Positions 1 through 10,255 are shown, counted from the stretch's first letter. The stretch: DNA of 64,000 bases from Ignavibacteriales bacterium (GCA_026390815.1 JAPLFH010000006.1:1-64000); one strand, 5' to 3'. The notes: a model not told the origin generated them from the sequence alone. A program made the numbers and translations.

Positions 1-2
1 CA

Positions 3-77
3 GATGAAATAATAATGCAGTATATAGAAAATCAAGAATTGGAACGAGAGGATGGAGATTTTAAGATTTCAGAATAA
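3..77 (+). CDS. C-terminal end of an upstream gene (partial)
   Basis: An open frame enters from the left edge and ends with TAA at 75-77. It encodes about 24 charged residues ending in GDFKISE. The polar, acidic composition and the hairpins just downstream fit the end of a real gene, but too little is present to name a family. Reading this as coding is an inference. Confidence 0.45.
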   Translation, partial: DEIIMQYIENQELEREDGDFKISE

Positions 78-108
78 ACCTTTAGTCGTCCTTTAGACGA
101 AAACGAAG

Positions 109-130
109 CTACCGCCTTCGTAGGCGGTAG
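109..130 (+). terminator. Hairpin after the upstream gene, possible terminator
   Basis: A perfect 9-bp GC-rich stem (CTACCGCCT pairing with AGGCGGTAG) closes a 4-nt loop. It sits between the stop at 77 and the next start at 180. A weaker 5-bp stem lies just upstream at 86-100. No T-run follows, so this may be an RNA-end structure rather than a classical intrinsic terminator. Confidence 0.4.
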
Positions 131-179
131 TAATTCACTTATAAGTTTGCGTTAGTTAAAAATTAACTTCTGGATGTCG

Positions 180-1844
180 ATGAAAAAAATCTACTTTTTA
201 TTATTATTGTTGATTTCTGCTTCAAATATTATTTATTCGCAATCGGTTACACTTTCTGGAAAAGTTACAGACAAAAGTGAATCAACTCCAATTCAATCCG
301 CAGCGGTTGATATTATAAATAAAAATAATCCATTAGAAAAATATTCAACGCTAACTGATGGTTATGGCGAATGGAAATATATATTTCAACCAAGCGATGT
401 AAGCGGAGGTTTTGATAAACCCAGTACGATTCATCTATCACAGAATTATCCAAATCCATTTAATCCATCAACTAAAATTGATTTTTCTTTAAATCAGCCC
501 GGGCAAGTTAGATTTACAGCTTACTCCATTCTTGGTGAGCAGATAGATTCGAAAACTTTCTTTTTATCTGAAGGGAATTTTTCAATTAATTGGTTTAGCC
601 AGGGAAGTGCTGGCGTTGTTATTTATTCAATTGAAATGAACAATACTGTAGTTTCAAAAAAAATGGTTCAGCTGGATGGCGGCGGAAATGGCGGTTGGGG
701 AAGTGTAAATTCTTCAAATAATTCTGCAACGGTTCATTCAATGCCTAAAATTACTACAGAAGAATTTTATGTTATTGCATATAAACTTGGTTATGAACCT
801 GATACTATAACTGTAACACCAGTAAATAATGAACAAATAAATTTTGATTTGGAAACAGTTCATAACAATGCTTTTGTAATCGATTTGCACAACGATGTTC
901 TTGAAAAATTAATAGTTGATGGATACGATCTTGCGAGCGATCTTTCCAATTCCCCACCAAATGATAATGATAAGTACCAGTCGGATTTGCCGCGATTTAG
1001 AAAAGGTGGTGTGGATGCCCAGATGTTTGCATTGTGGGCGGATGTTGGTAGCCAGCCAAGTGGTGGATACCAGGAAACCATTGATATGATTAATTTATTT
1101 CAAACTCAGATTTCAAAAAATCAAAGTATTTTTACTCAGGCTAAAAATTCATCAGAAATAAAACAAGCAATGGTTAATAAAAAGTTAGCAGGCATTTTGG
1201 CTATAGAGGGTGGAAACATCATAGAAAATGATCTTGAAAAACTAAAGACGCTTTATAGTAAAGGAATTCGTTACCTAACTATTACCTGGAATAATAGTAC
1301 AAATTGGGCAGTCTCAGCAAAAGATGCGCAGAGTGCTACAAAAGGTTTAACTGAATTTGGTAAATCAGTTATTCGGATGATGGATTCACTTGGAATAATT
1401 ATCGATGTTTCTCACACTGGTAAAAAAACGATTGACGATATTCTTATAATTACAAAGAATCCAATTATTGCAAGCCATTCAGGTGTGTGGAATCTTAATC
1501 ATCATTACAGGAATTTAACAGATAATCAAATTATTAATATTGCTAAAAGTGGTGGAATAATTGGGGTTGTGTTTTATACTTCTTTCTTATCTAAATTCAG
1601 AAGTGTAAACATTGATACAGTAATCAAACATATTGATTATATAAAAAATCTTGTTGGCGTAGATTATATTTCTCTCGGTTCCGATTTTGATGGAGGGATT
1701 GATGCACCCGATGGGTTAGAAGATGTTTCTAAGTTTCCAAATCTTACGCTTGCTTTGTTAAAGCATGGTTATACCATTCCAGAAGTGAAAAAAATATTGG
1801 GAGAAAATTATCTTAGAGTATTTAAGAAAGTTTGCGATAAATAA
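180..1844 (+). CDS. Secreted M19 membrane dipeptidase with nested T9SS sorting domain
   Basis: Zinc dipeptidase of the renal dipeptidase (M19) family, predicted to cleave dipeptides outside the cytoplasm. Residue numbers count from the alternative ATG at 174. Residues 1-23 are a signal peptide. A carboxypeptidase-regulatory-like segment begins near 25 and seems to resume near 198-228. Between these lies a complete T9SS type A sorting domain (84-167, with QNYPNPFNP). The M19 domain runs from 233 to the end with the expected metal ligands: HND at 239-241, E345 in AIEGG, H414 in DVSH, H435 in ASHS, and the GSDFDG motif at 502-507. There is no sorting domain at the C-terminus, where it normally sits. 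The ATG at 180 gives a standard MKK signal start with GGA about 5 nt upstream. The family call is firm; the role of the internal sorting domain is unknown. Confidence 0.9.
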   Translation: MKKIYFLLLLLISASNIIYSQSVTLSGKVTDKSESTPIQSAAVDIINKNNPLEKYSTLTDGYGEWKYIFQPSDVSGGFDKPSTIHLSQNYPNPFNPSTKIDFSLNQPGQVRFTAYSILGEQIDSKTFFLSEGNFSINWFSQGSAGVVIYSIEMNNTVVSKKMVQLDGGGNGGWGSVNSSNNSATVHSMPKITTEEFYVIAYKLGYEPDTITVTPVNNEQINFDLETVHNNAFVIDLHNDVLEKLIVDGYDLASDLSNSPPNDNDKYQSDLPRFRKGGVDAQMFALWADVGSQPSGGYQETIDMINLFQTQISKNQSIFTQAKNSSEIKQAMVNKKLAGILAIEGGNIIENDLEKLKTLYSKGIRYLTITWNNSTNWAVSAKDAQSATKGLTEFGKSVIRMMDSLGIIIDVSHTGKKTIDDILIITKNPIIASHSGVWNLNHHYRNLTDNQIINIAKSGGIIGVVFYTSFLSKFRSVNIDTVIKHIDYIKNLVGVDYISLGSDFDGGIDAPDGLEDVSKFPNLTLALLKHGYTIPEVKKILGENYLRVFKKVCDK

Positions 1845-1869
1845 TAGTCTTTTAATTTACGGGGTAAAA

Positions 1870-2379
1870 ATGAGTAAAATATTTTTCTTTCTGAGTTTGT
1901 GTGTTATTCTTTTTTCCGGTTGTTCTCACATTTATATTCGAGAAGATTACAGTTCAGATGAATTATTTATCGAAGATATAAACCAGCAGTGTGAGAGACG
2001 AAATGTTCTAATCACTAAAAAGAATAATGAAAAAACTTACGCAACTGAACTAAATGTACAATCAGATACGATTATTTTCAAGACAATAGATGAGAGTAGT
2101 TTTTTAACTAATAAAAGTAGTATCCTACTTCCTTTAAAAGATGTTGAATCCCTAAAGTATAATGATCACTTTGACGGTGGAGTTAAAGGCTTCTGCTTTG
2201 GTTTTCTATCTGGTTCTTTATTGGGTCCGGCTTTTATCAAATATTCTAAAGAAGGAACACCAAGTTTACCAGTGAAAAGTATGATGGTTGGAAGTTTAGT
2301 TGGATGTTTAACAGGTATAATTTTAGGTACGATTATAGGTTGCGAAACAACATTTATTCTTGATATAAATAATAAATGA
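1870..2379 (+). CDS. Small lipoprotein with glycine-rich hydrophobic tail
   Basis: 169 residues. The N-terminus is a lipoprotein signal with lipobox LFSGC near residue 18. A polar middle with several short beta-like stretches follows. The C-terminal third has two glycine-rich hydrophobic segments separated by a short polar loop, similar to glycine-zipper membrane hairpins. The gene follows the dipeptidase gene by 25 bp on the same strand and may be co-transcribed. I do not recognise the family. Confidence 0.65.
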   Translation: MSKIFFFLSLCVILFSGCSHIYIREDYSSDELFIEDINQQCERRNVLITKKNNEKTYATELNVQSDTIIFKTIDESSFLTNKSSILLPLKDVESLKYNDHFDGGVKGFCFGFLSGSLLGPAFIKYSKEGTPSLPVKSMMVGSLVGCLTGIILGTIIGCETTFILDINNK

Positions 2380-2385
2380 GGATTT

Positions 2386-2763
2386 TTTTTCAAAAGCGTA
2401 ATGGTTCTTCCAATTTTATTTTCGGAAGTAGCGAAATTCATTTATAGTACAAAGAACCTAATTTAAATAATGTTACTTAAAATTCAATTTACATTTATCT
2501 CTGAGATTAATGATAAAATGTATACTGGGCAGGTTATCATTTATAAAATAAAACTGCTATTAGGTACTCCAATAAATTGGGTAACAGAAATTAAAAATAT
2601 ATAGGAAAACGAATTTTTTATAGATGAACAAAGGTTTGGTCCGTTAAAGTTCTAGTATTATCTACATCATTTTAGTGCCCTTGATGACGGGGTTGAAATG
2701 ACAGATTTGGTTCTCTATGCGTTGCCGCTTGGTAATATCTATAAAAAAGTTTATTATATATAA
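2386..2763 (+). pseudogene. Decayed SRPBCC-family (ligand-binding START-like) gene
   Basis: One frame (codons in phase with 2401) reads as a degraded SRPBCC protein interrupted by in-frame stops at 2464, 2602, 2653 and 2761. Recognisable pieces in the right order are SEVAKFIYSTKNL (helix after strand 1), IIYKIKLLLGTPINWVTEI, FIDEQRFGPLKF and DDGVEMTDLVLYALPLG. These follow the family pattern of IDYxIKLxGIPxxWxTEI, then FVDEQxxGPYxxW, then DGGTxMTDxVxYxxPxG. Start and C-terminus are lost. It begins directly after the preceding lipoprotein stop. The identification rests on my reading of the family pattern, not on a search. Confidence 0.7.
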
Positions 2764-2888
2764 AGCATTGGCTTTTGAAAAATTTTTGGTTAGTTAACGA
2801 AATTACTAATGAAAAAATACGGTAGAATGTAATCATTATGTTTGTTATGGCGATGGAAATAAAATTTAATTCAATAGGTATTTGAAAA

Positions 2889-4184
2889 ATGGAAATACAA
2901 CTGAAAATTCCTTTTTCTAACCGGTTGATTAAAAAGATAATAATTTCCATTATCATTCTGAATTTAATAATGATGATTGGTACCTACACTTTCTCGGTTT
3001 CATTCCGCTCATTAACAGTTCCCTGGGAGCACTCAAGCCGTTTTTTAAGATACTTTCTGGTTCAGTTTAACCTGGCTACGGAAAATGTTATTGCAAGTTG
3101 GTATTCATCAATGCTGCTCTTATCAGTTTCAATAATATCTATAATTTGTTTTTGGGTAGATAGACAGGAACAAAAACCCGGACGATCACAAATTTTAAGT
3201 TTCGGGTGGCTAATAATTGCCCTAATTTTTGCAGGGTTGTCTTTGGATGAAGTTGGTTCTTTTCACGAAAGATTGGGTCATTTAGCTTCTCTAAATATTT
3301 TTGGTAATTACATCGGTGGTTGGATTTATGTCCTGGTTATCCCAATCGTGGTGGTTGCCATATTTTTACTAATATTTGGTTTAATACACCTAAGAAAATT
3401 TCCCAAAGTTCTCATCTTTTTAATTTTAGGATTAGGCTTTTTTCTTCTCAATCCAATTTTAGAACAAATAGAAATGAATTTGCTTCATGCTGAATCCGGG
3501 ATACTTGACTGGAGAACACACGATTTTAATATTCTGATTGAAGAAGGAATGGAAATATTCGGCTCTTTCATGTTCATTCTAACCGGGATATTCTATGTCT
3601 TATCAATTAAGAAAAGCAAAAATTTAATTTTGGAATTTAGATTTGAAAAAGAAATTGCTAAAAAGATTACAATTGGCTTACTAATTTTATTAACACTTAG
3701 CTTGGGTTTGGCAGATACTTTTATCAATTACTTTCCAATTGGTGATACAGGAATAGCACATAATTGGTTTCCTTCGGCAGCAGCATTTATTGTTTTTATA
3801 TTATCCTTAATTCTTTTCCAAAACTCCAGGCTAAATAATAAAAGAAATAGTTTTGGTTTTCTTTTACTTGGAATTTGCAGCTTATTTTTGTCTGCCTATT
3901 TTGGAGCATATTTATATCCATATTTAGATTGGGATCGATTAGGAGTATTTAGATTTATATCAAAAGGAGTTTTAATAGTTTTTGTGGTAGCTAATAGCAA
4001 TATTTTAATGAAAGAGAAAGTTCAAACAAGCAAATTTTATCTTTCATTATGGATGATATTATTGAGTGTAGGAATAATTTTAGGGCAAATTTATGTTGTA
4101 ATTGCCGGATATACAGGTTTTATTTTTTTACTCTACTACTTAATAATTCACCGGCTAAGTTCTTCAGGAATAAGAACTGAATAA
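2889..4184 (+). CDS. Polytopic membrane protein of unknown function
   Basis: 431 residues, almost entirely hydrophobic, with roughly ten or eleven membrane segments. Two features stand out: SLDEVGSFHERLG at the end of one helix, and EEGMEIFGSF about 100 residues later, so acidic and histidine residues are placed at membrane boundaries. This pattern recurs in uncharacterised bacterial membrane proteins, but I cannot attach a reaction. The gene stands alone between the SRPBCC remnant and secA. A TAnnTTTG box lies at 2837-2844, but I see no matching upstream TTG. Confidence 0.75.
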   Translation: MEIQLKIPFSNRLIKKIIISIIILNLIMMIGTYTFSVSFRSLTVPWEHSSRFLRYFLVQFNLATENVIASWYSSMLLLSVSIISIICFWVDRQEQKPGRSQILSFGWLIIALIFAGLSLDEVGSFHERLGHLASLNIFGNYIGGWIYVLVIPIVVVAIFLLIFGLIHLRKFPKVLIFLILGLGFFLLNPILEQIEMNLLHAESGILDWRTHDFNILIEEGMEIFGSFMFILTGIFYVLSIKKSKNLILEFRFEKEIAKKITIGLLILLTLSLGLADTFINYFPIGDTGIAHNWFPSAAAFIVFILSLILFQNSRLNNKRNSFGFLLLGICSLFLSAYFGAYLYPYLDWDRLGVFRFISKGVLIVFVVANSNILMKEKVQTSKFYLSLWMILLSVGIILGQIYVVIAGYTGFIFLLYYLIIHRLSSSGIRTE

Positions 4185-4379
4185 CCTGTTCGATTCTGGT
4201 AAATAGATTAAATTTTTCATCATCGATTTATTTTGCTATTAAAGCAACAATCACTCCTTCCAATAAACAATAACGAAAAATTATTATATTTTATCTGCAA
4301 GGTAAATCGTGTTTCATTGTAATTCTAAGGCTATTTATTTAATTTTGAACCACTATTTAAGAAAAAGGGAAATTTGTAG

Positions 4380-7300
4380 ATGCTAAATATTATCAAAAAG
4401 ATTTTCGGCGATAAGAATACGAAAGCGATGAAAGAGCTGTGGCCCGTTATTGATGAGATTAACGAACATACAGCTAAATTGATGGATTTAAGTGATGACC
4501 AGTTGCGTGCAAAGACAGTTGAATTCAAAGAAAAACTTCAGAATGAAACTGCAGAGTTACGCCAAAAAATTAATGAATTGAAAGAAAAATTAAAATCGAA
4601 TGAAGAAATTGATCGTCAAGCTATTTATGATGAACTGGATAATTTGGAAGAAGAGTTAGATCAAAAGTATGAAGATATTCTTGATGAAATTCTCCCCGAA
4701 GCTTTTGCTGTTGTTAAAGATACTTGCCGAAGATTATTTGGTAAATCGTGGGATGCTTCCGGAAATAAAATAACCTGGGATATGATTCCTTATGATGTTC
4801 AGTTGATTGGTGGAATGGTTCTGCACCAGGGAAAGATTGCGGAAATGGCAACTGGTGAAGGTAAAACTCTTGTTGCAACACTTCCAATTTATTTGAATGC
4901 GCTTACAGGCCGGGGAGTGCATCTTGTTACTGTAAATGATTATTTAGCAAAACGCGATAGCGAATGGATGGGTGAGATTTACAAATTCCATGGACTAACA
5001 GTTGGATGTATTATTAACACAATGGATACCGAACAGCGTAAAATTCAGTATAGCTGCGATATTACTTACGGAACAAACAACGAGTTTGGCTTCGATTACT
5101 TGCGCGATAATATGACAATTGATAAGGATGGAATGGTGCAGCGCGGGCATAATTATGCTATTGTTGATGAAGTTGATTCTGTTTTAATTGATGAAGCAAG
5201 AACACCGCTTATTATTTCAGGTCCAGTCGATAACCCCGATCAAAAGTTTAATGAAATGAAACCAGGAATTGAAAGATTGGTGCGGCTTCAGACAAATTTT
5301 GTTTCTAAACTTGCGCAGGATGCTGAAGATTTATTAAACTCAAGTGAAAAGAACAGCGACACCCAAGCCGGTGTGTTCCTATTAAGAGCTTACCGTGGTT
5401 CACCAAAAAATAAAAAACTCACAAAACTTTTAAGCGAACCTTCAAATAAAAGACTAATGCAGCAGACAGAACTTGAGTATTTACGTGAACAGGCTAAAAG
5501 AATGCACGAAATTGATGATGAACTTTATTTTGCGATTGATGAAAAAAATAATACCATAGATTTAACTGATAAAGGACGTGAGGAACTTTCGCGGGGTAGC
5601 AGCGAAGGAAAGCAATATTTTGTACTTCCCGATCTTGGAATGGAAATAAGTCATATTGAAAATGATCCATCATTAACTACTGAAGAACTGGTAAAAAGGA
5701 AAGATGCGCTTTATCATGTTTATTCAGAAAGAAGTGATCGCATTCATACGCTTCATCAATTGCTAAAGGCTTATTCTCTATTTGAAAAAGATGTTGAATA
5801 TGTTATTACAGAAGAAGGTAAGATTGCTATCGTTGATGAATTCACCGGTCGTGTACTTCCTGGAAGAAGATATTCCGATGGTTTACATCAGGCAATTGAA
5901 GCTAAAGAGAATGTAAAAGTTGAAAGAGATACACAAACTTTAGCTACAATTACTCTTCAAAATTATTTCCGTCTCTATAAAAAACTTGCTGGTATGACAG
6001 GTACTGCAGAAACCGAAGAAGGCGAGTTCTACGAAATTTATAAATTGGAAGTAGTTGTTATTCCAACTAATAAACCTGTTACAAGAAGTGATGACGATGA
6101 TGCGATATTTAAGACAAGAAGAGAAAAACTTAATGCGGTAATAGATGAATTAGAAAAACTTAGAAATGAAAGGAGACCTGTACTTGTTGGTACAACCTCC
6201 GTAGATGTTTCAGAAACAATTAGCAGAATGCTAAAGCGAAAAGGGATTCCGCATAATGTTTTAAATGCAAAGCAGCACCAGCGCGAAGCAGAAGTGATTG
6301 CTTATGCCGGACAGCCCGGTGCCGTTACAATAGCAACAAATATGGCAGGTAGAGGTACTGATATTAAACTTGGAGCCGGCGTAGTAGATAAAGGAGGATT
6401 ATTTATTCTTGGTACTGAGCGCCACGAATCTCGACGTATCGATCGACAGTTACGTGGTCGTTCGGGTCGTCAGGGAGATCCAGGTACTACCAAATTCTTT
6501 CTTTCACTTGAAGATGATTTAATGCGGCTCTTTGGAAGTGACCGGATATCTTCAGTTATGGAACGAATGGGAATTAAGGAAGGTGAAGTTATTCAACATC
6601 CACTTATTACACGTTCTGTAGAAAGAGCGCAGAAAAAAGTTGAAGAGAACAACTTTTCCATCAGGAAAAGACTTCTTGAGTATGATAACGTAATGAATCA
6701 ACAGAGAGAAGTAATTTATAACAGAAGAAAACACGCTCTGGAAGGTGAAAGATTGAAGAGCGATATTTTCGGTTTACTTGATGAATATGTTCACGAAGTT
6801 GTTGATAAGCATTATGAAGAAGCTGAGATCGATGCAATTAAAGAAGAAATTCTTCAAAACCTTTTAGTTGAATTTAAAATTACACCTGAAGAGTTCGAAA
6901 CTCTTGGTAAAGATGGTGTTGCAGATAGAATAATTGAAGCTGGTAAGGAATTTTACAGACGCAAAGAAGAAATGATTTCAACTGAGCTTATGGCACGACT
7001 TGAACGGTATGCTGTACTTAGCGTTATCGATGAAAAATGGAAAGAACATTTACGCGAAATGGATGATCTTAAAGAAGGAATTGGATTAAGAGCATACGGA
7101 CAGAAAGATCCGCTCATCGAGTATAAAGGTGAAGCGTTTAATATGTTTGTTAACTTACTTGGTCAAATTAGGAATGATGTGGTTTCATTCTGCTTCAAGT
7201 TTTGGCCTGCTGCTCCGGAAGATGTTCAGGAAAAAAGAAGGAGAAGCACTCAAAGATTCAGAGAGATAAAAGACAGCGTTGATAATATGGGACTTTCACG

Positions 7301-7433
7301 CAATGATAGTGCTCAATCAGCTTCAAGAGATGGACAGAAACTTCAGCCAATTAAAGTTGAAGAGAAAGTTGGAAGAAACGAGCCTTGTCCTTGTGGAAGC
7401 GGAAAGAAGTACAAAAACTGTCATGGGAAATGA
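4380..7433 (+). CDS. secA: Protein translocase subunit SecA
   Basis: ATPase motor that drives unfolded preproteins through SecYEG. Visible elements are Walker A (ATGEGKT, 157-163), the DEVD box (263-266), the preprotein cross-linking region, the second helicase domain (TNMAGRGTDIKL, then RQLRGRSGRQGDPG), and the C-terminal zinc motif CPCGSGKKYKNCHGK. The protein is 1017 residues, against about 900 in E. coli. The extra length comes from a charged, coiled-coil-like insertion near residues 50-100 and another in the first nucleotide-binding domain, as is usual in Bacteroidota. AAAGGGA lies about 9 nt before the ATG. In this organism SecA also feeds T9SS cargo into the periplasm. Confidence 0.98.
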   Translation: MLNIIKKIFGDKNTKAMKELWPVIDEINEHTAKLMDLSDDQLRAKTVEFKEKLQNETAELRQKINELKEKLKSNEEIDRQAIYDELDNLEEELDQKYEDILDEILPEAFAVVKDTCRRLFGKSWDASGNKITWDMIPYDVQLIGGMVLHQGKIAEMATGEGKTLVATLPIYLNALTGRGVHLVTVNDYLAKRDSEWMGEIYKFHGLTVGCIINTMDTEQRKIQYSCDITYGTNNEFGFDYLRDNMTIDKDGMVQRGHNYAIVDEVDSVLIDEARTPLIISGPVDNPDQKFNEMKPGIERLVRLQTNFVSKLAQDAEDLLNSSEKNSDTQAGVFLLRAYRGSPKNKKLTKLLSEPSNKRLMQQTELEYLREQAKRMHEIDDELYFAIDEKNNTIDLTDKGREELSRGSSEGKQYFVLPDLGMEISHIENDPSLTTEELVKRKDALYHVYSERSDRIHTLHQLLKAYSLFEKDVEYVITEEGKIAIVDEFTGRVLPGRRYSDGLHQAIEAKENVKVERDTQTLATITLQNYFRLYKKLAGMTGTAETEEGEFYEIYKLEVVVIPTNKPVTRSDDDDAIFKTRREKLNAVIDELEKLRNERRPVLVGTTSVDVSETISRMLKRKGIPHNVLNAKQHQREAEVIAYAGQPGAVTIATNMAGRGTDIKLGAGVVDKGGLFILGTERHESRRIDRQLRGRSGRQGDPGTTKFFLSLEDDLMRLFGSDRISSVMERMGIKEGEVIQHPLITRSVERAQKKVEENNFSIRKRLLEYDNVMNQQREVIYNRRKHALEGERLKSDIFGLLDEYVHEVVDKHYEEAEIDAIKEEILQNLLVEFKITPEEFETLGKDGVADRIIEAGKEFYRRKEEMISTELMARLERYAVLSVIDEKWKEHLREMDDLKEGIGLRAYGQKDPLIEYKGEAFNMFVNLLGQIRNDVVSFCFKFWPAAPEDVQEKRRRSTQRFREIKDSVDNMGLSRNDSAQSASRDGQKLQPIKVEEKVGRNEPCPCGSGKKYKNCHGK

Positions 7434-7578
7434 AATGTAGATTGAAGTTTGTAGATTGCTAAATTTGTTTTATTTTTTACAAGTAAATATCGATCGTAAT
7501 GAATTGAAATAAAGGGAAATATTTTTTACTGGACAAATAACTAAATCTGTTGAATCTTTAATCTGAAATCAGCATTAA

Positions 7579-7929
<351 letters not shown>

Positions 7930-7975
7930 AATATTTTACCTTTTTACCAACAATAACTTTTTATAGTTTTTTGCC

Positions 7976-10255
7976 ATGAAAAAATATTATCATTTCCCAG
8001 GAGTTAAATCTCTATCCATTTCCATTTTATTTATAGCCGTTTTATTTAGCGGTTGTTCAATCTGGAATAACTTTACTACATACTTTAATCTGTACTATAA
8101 CGCTTCCAGAAAGTTTGATGAAGCTGAAGACCAAATAAAAAGCCAGAAAAAAGAACTCTTTACTTTGGATGATGTAAAAGCCAGCACTTCGAACAAATCA
8201 TTAACTGAAGTGATTGAGAAATTATCCCGGTTGTTACAATTCTATTCCGAATCCACCTATGTAGATGATGCATTATTAATGATTGGAAAATCATTTTACT
8301 ATCAGGCTAATTTCCAGAAAGCCTTGCGTAAATTTAATGAGTTGATAACAAAATATCCGGAAAGCGATCTTGTACTTGAAGCAAAACTGTGGATTGGCAA
8401 AGCTGATTTCAGAACAAAAATGTTTGATGATGGAAATAAAATTTTTGAGGAAGTTAAGGAAGAGGCTGCTAAACAAGACGAAAAAGATATTTTGCTTGAA
8501 GTGTACAAAGAGCAGGTTAGCTATTTAATTACAATAGAAAACTACAACGAAGCGATTGATAATGCAAAGAAATTGATAGACGTTTCCGGCGATAAAGAAA
8601 TGAATGCTTCAATAATGTTTGAGCTTGGGAAATTATACTTGAAAATCGAGCAGCCCAAAAATGCTGCTCAGGCTTTTGCAGATGTTCAAAATTATTCGCC
8701 GGATTTTGAAACTGAATTCAATTCCAAAATTGAATATGGAAAAGTACAAAGACAACTTGGCAACGTTCAACCTTCACTTGAAATTTTTGAAGAAATAAAA
8801 TCCAAATCCATTTATAATGAATTCCTTGATCAAACGGATCTGCAAATTGGATTGTCTTTAATTGGTCTTAATAGGTATGAAGATGCATTTGCACAATTAA
8901 CTTTGGTTGATTCAACTTACAGACAATCTCCAAGTTCAGGGGCAGCCAAGTATTACCTTGGAGGAATAATGGAAAAAAATTATAAAAATTTTGACAGCGC
9001 CAATGTTTATTATTCAAGAGTACTATCATCTTCTGCCCCGGTAGAATTAATTGATAGTGCTAAAAAGAAAAATACATTGTTAAACAAGTATAAGGATCTG
9101 AAAGTATCAGTTGCAAAAAATTACCGTCAGTTGGTTTATATAACCAACCCGGAGGAATTTAAAAAGGATTCGACTTCATTTGCTATAGAACAGGCAGAGA
9201 TAGATAGCTTGAACAAAATTAATCAGGAACAAAGAGGGGAAGAAAACATTGGAGGTGCAAATACAAGAAACCGTCGTTCGAATGAAAAAACGGATACTAA
9301 ACTTCAAGCAAAAACTAATAAACTAACCGCTCCAATTAAACCAACAATCTCAGCGGATTCTGTTCATTCGATTATTAGTAAAGGAGAATATGATCTTGCT
9401 GGATTATTCTTTACAGAATTTAACCAAATCGATTCCGCATTATATTATTACCAAAACATTTTAAGCAATCATCCCAAATGCCCATACATTGGTAGAACAA
9501 AATATGCAATCGGATCTTGTTACCAAACATTAAATCAAAAGGAGAAGGCTGATAGTCTTTTCCAGGTTGTTTATGATAACTTTAAAAACGAAAGCATTGT
9601 TAATGCAGCAGCAGATAAATTGAAAAAGCCGTTGATCAATTTAAAATACGATCCAGCGCAAGAACAATTCCTTATAGCCGAAAATAAATTAAAAGAAGAA
9701 AAATTTGATGAAGCTCTTTTGGCGTTTAATGATGTTTATAAAAATTACCCCAAATCATTATTTGCTCCCAAAGCGTTATTTACTCAAGGGTGGATTCTTG
9801 AAAATAAATTGAAACTGCTGGATTCTGCAGCAGTTATTTATGACACGGTTGCGTCGAAATTCGCTGGTTCTCAATATGCTCTTAGGATTGGTTCAAAATT
9901 GATAGCGTACAAGAACGAGCAAAAAAGATTAAAAGCAGTTCAGGATTCTGCTAAAGCAAAAGATGATTTGAAAAATATTCAGCCGGCAATGAAGGATAGT
10001 ATATCAAAAGTAGATAGCCTAAAAGGAAATGCAGATAGAATTAACAAAGCGATAAATAAAGTTGAAATCAAAAAAGATTCAACCAATGCTAAAAATAAAA
10101 TGATTGATAAAACCGATGAAGAGTTTATGCCAAAGATACAACCATCGCAGGCTGATTCTTTGAATAAATCAATTAACAATGATATAATTGAAGAAAATAA
10201 AATAGAATTACCGGATACAACAAAGAATAAACCCAATGACCTAAAAATAAAATGA
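7976..10255 (+). CDS. TPR lipoprotein, PorW/SprE-like (putative T9SS component)
   Basis: 759 residues. A signal peptide ends in lipobox LFSGC (lipidated Cys27), followed by FTTYFNLYYNASRKFDEAE, which resembles the start of PorW/SprE-type lipoproteins. About ten tetratricopeptide-like repeats follow in two blocks, separated by a low-complexity charged linker (roughly 410-460). The C-terminal ~100 residues are rich in Lys, Asp and Asn and probably disordered. PorW/SprE is needed for type IX secretion and gliding in Bacteroidota, and five T9SS-type cargo genes occur in this window, so the match makes sense. The assignment is by pattern only; a general YfiO-type TPR lipoprotein is the alternative. 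The stop overlaps the next start by 4 nt. Confidence 0.6.
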   Translation: MKKYYHFPGVKSLSISILFIAVLFSGCSIWNNFTTYFNLYYNASRKFDEAEDQIKSQKKELFTLDDVKASTSNKSLTEVIEKLSRLLQFYSESTYVDDALLMIGKSFYYQANFQKALRKFNELITKYPESDLVLEAKLWIGKADFRTKMFDDGNKIFEEVKEEAAKQDEKDILLEVYKEQVSYLITIENYNEAIDNAKKLIDVSGDKEMNASIMFELGKLYLKIEQPKNAAQAFADVQNYSPDFETEFNSKIEYGKVQRQLGNVQPSLEIFEEIKSKSIYNEFLDQTDLQIGLSLIGLNRYEDAFAQLTLVDSTYRQSPSSGAAKYYLGGIMEKNYKNFDSANVYYSRVLSSSAPVELIDSAKKKNTLLNKYKDLKVSVAKNYRQLVYITNPEEFKKDSTSFAIEQAEIDSLNKINQEQRGEENIGGANTRNRRSNEKTDTKLQAKTNKLTAPIKPTISADSVHSIISKGEYDLAGLFFTEFNQIDSALYYYQNILSNHPKCPYIGRTKYAIGSCYQTLNQKEKADSLFQVVYDNFKNESIVNAAADKLKKPLINLKYDPAQEQFLIAENKLKEEKFDEALLAFNDVYKNYPKSLFAPKALFTQGWILENKLKLLDSAAVIYDTVASKFAGSQYALRIGSKLIAYKNEQKRLKAVQDSAKAKDDLKNIQPAMKDSISKVDSLKGNADRINKAINKVEIKKDSTNAKNKMIDKTDEEFMPKIQPSQADSLNKSINNDIIEENKIELPDTTKNKPNDLKIK

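Noticed and set aside
142-149. TAAGTTTG box before the dipeptidase gene as a promoter
   Set aside because: No TTG lies at the proper distance upstream, so only half of the consensus is present.
860-1081. Open frame on the minus strand inside the dipeptidase gene
   Set aside because: It lies entirely opposite a well-supported M19 coding region and has no family features.
2672-2956. Minus-strand frame of 94 residues across the SRPBCC remnant and the next gene start
   Set aside because: The other strand gives clear SRPBCC blocks and a membrane-protein start; this frame has no recognisable motif.
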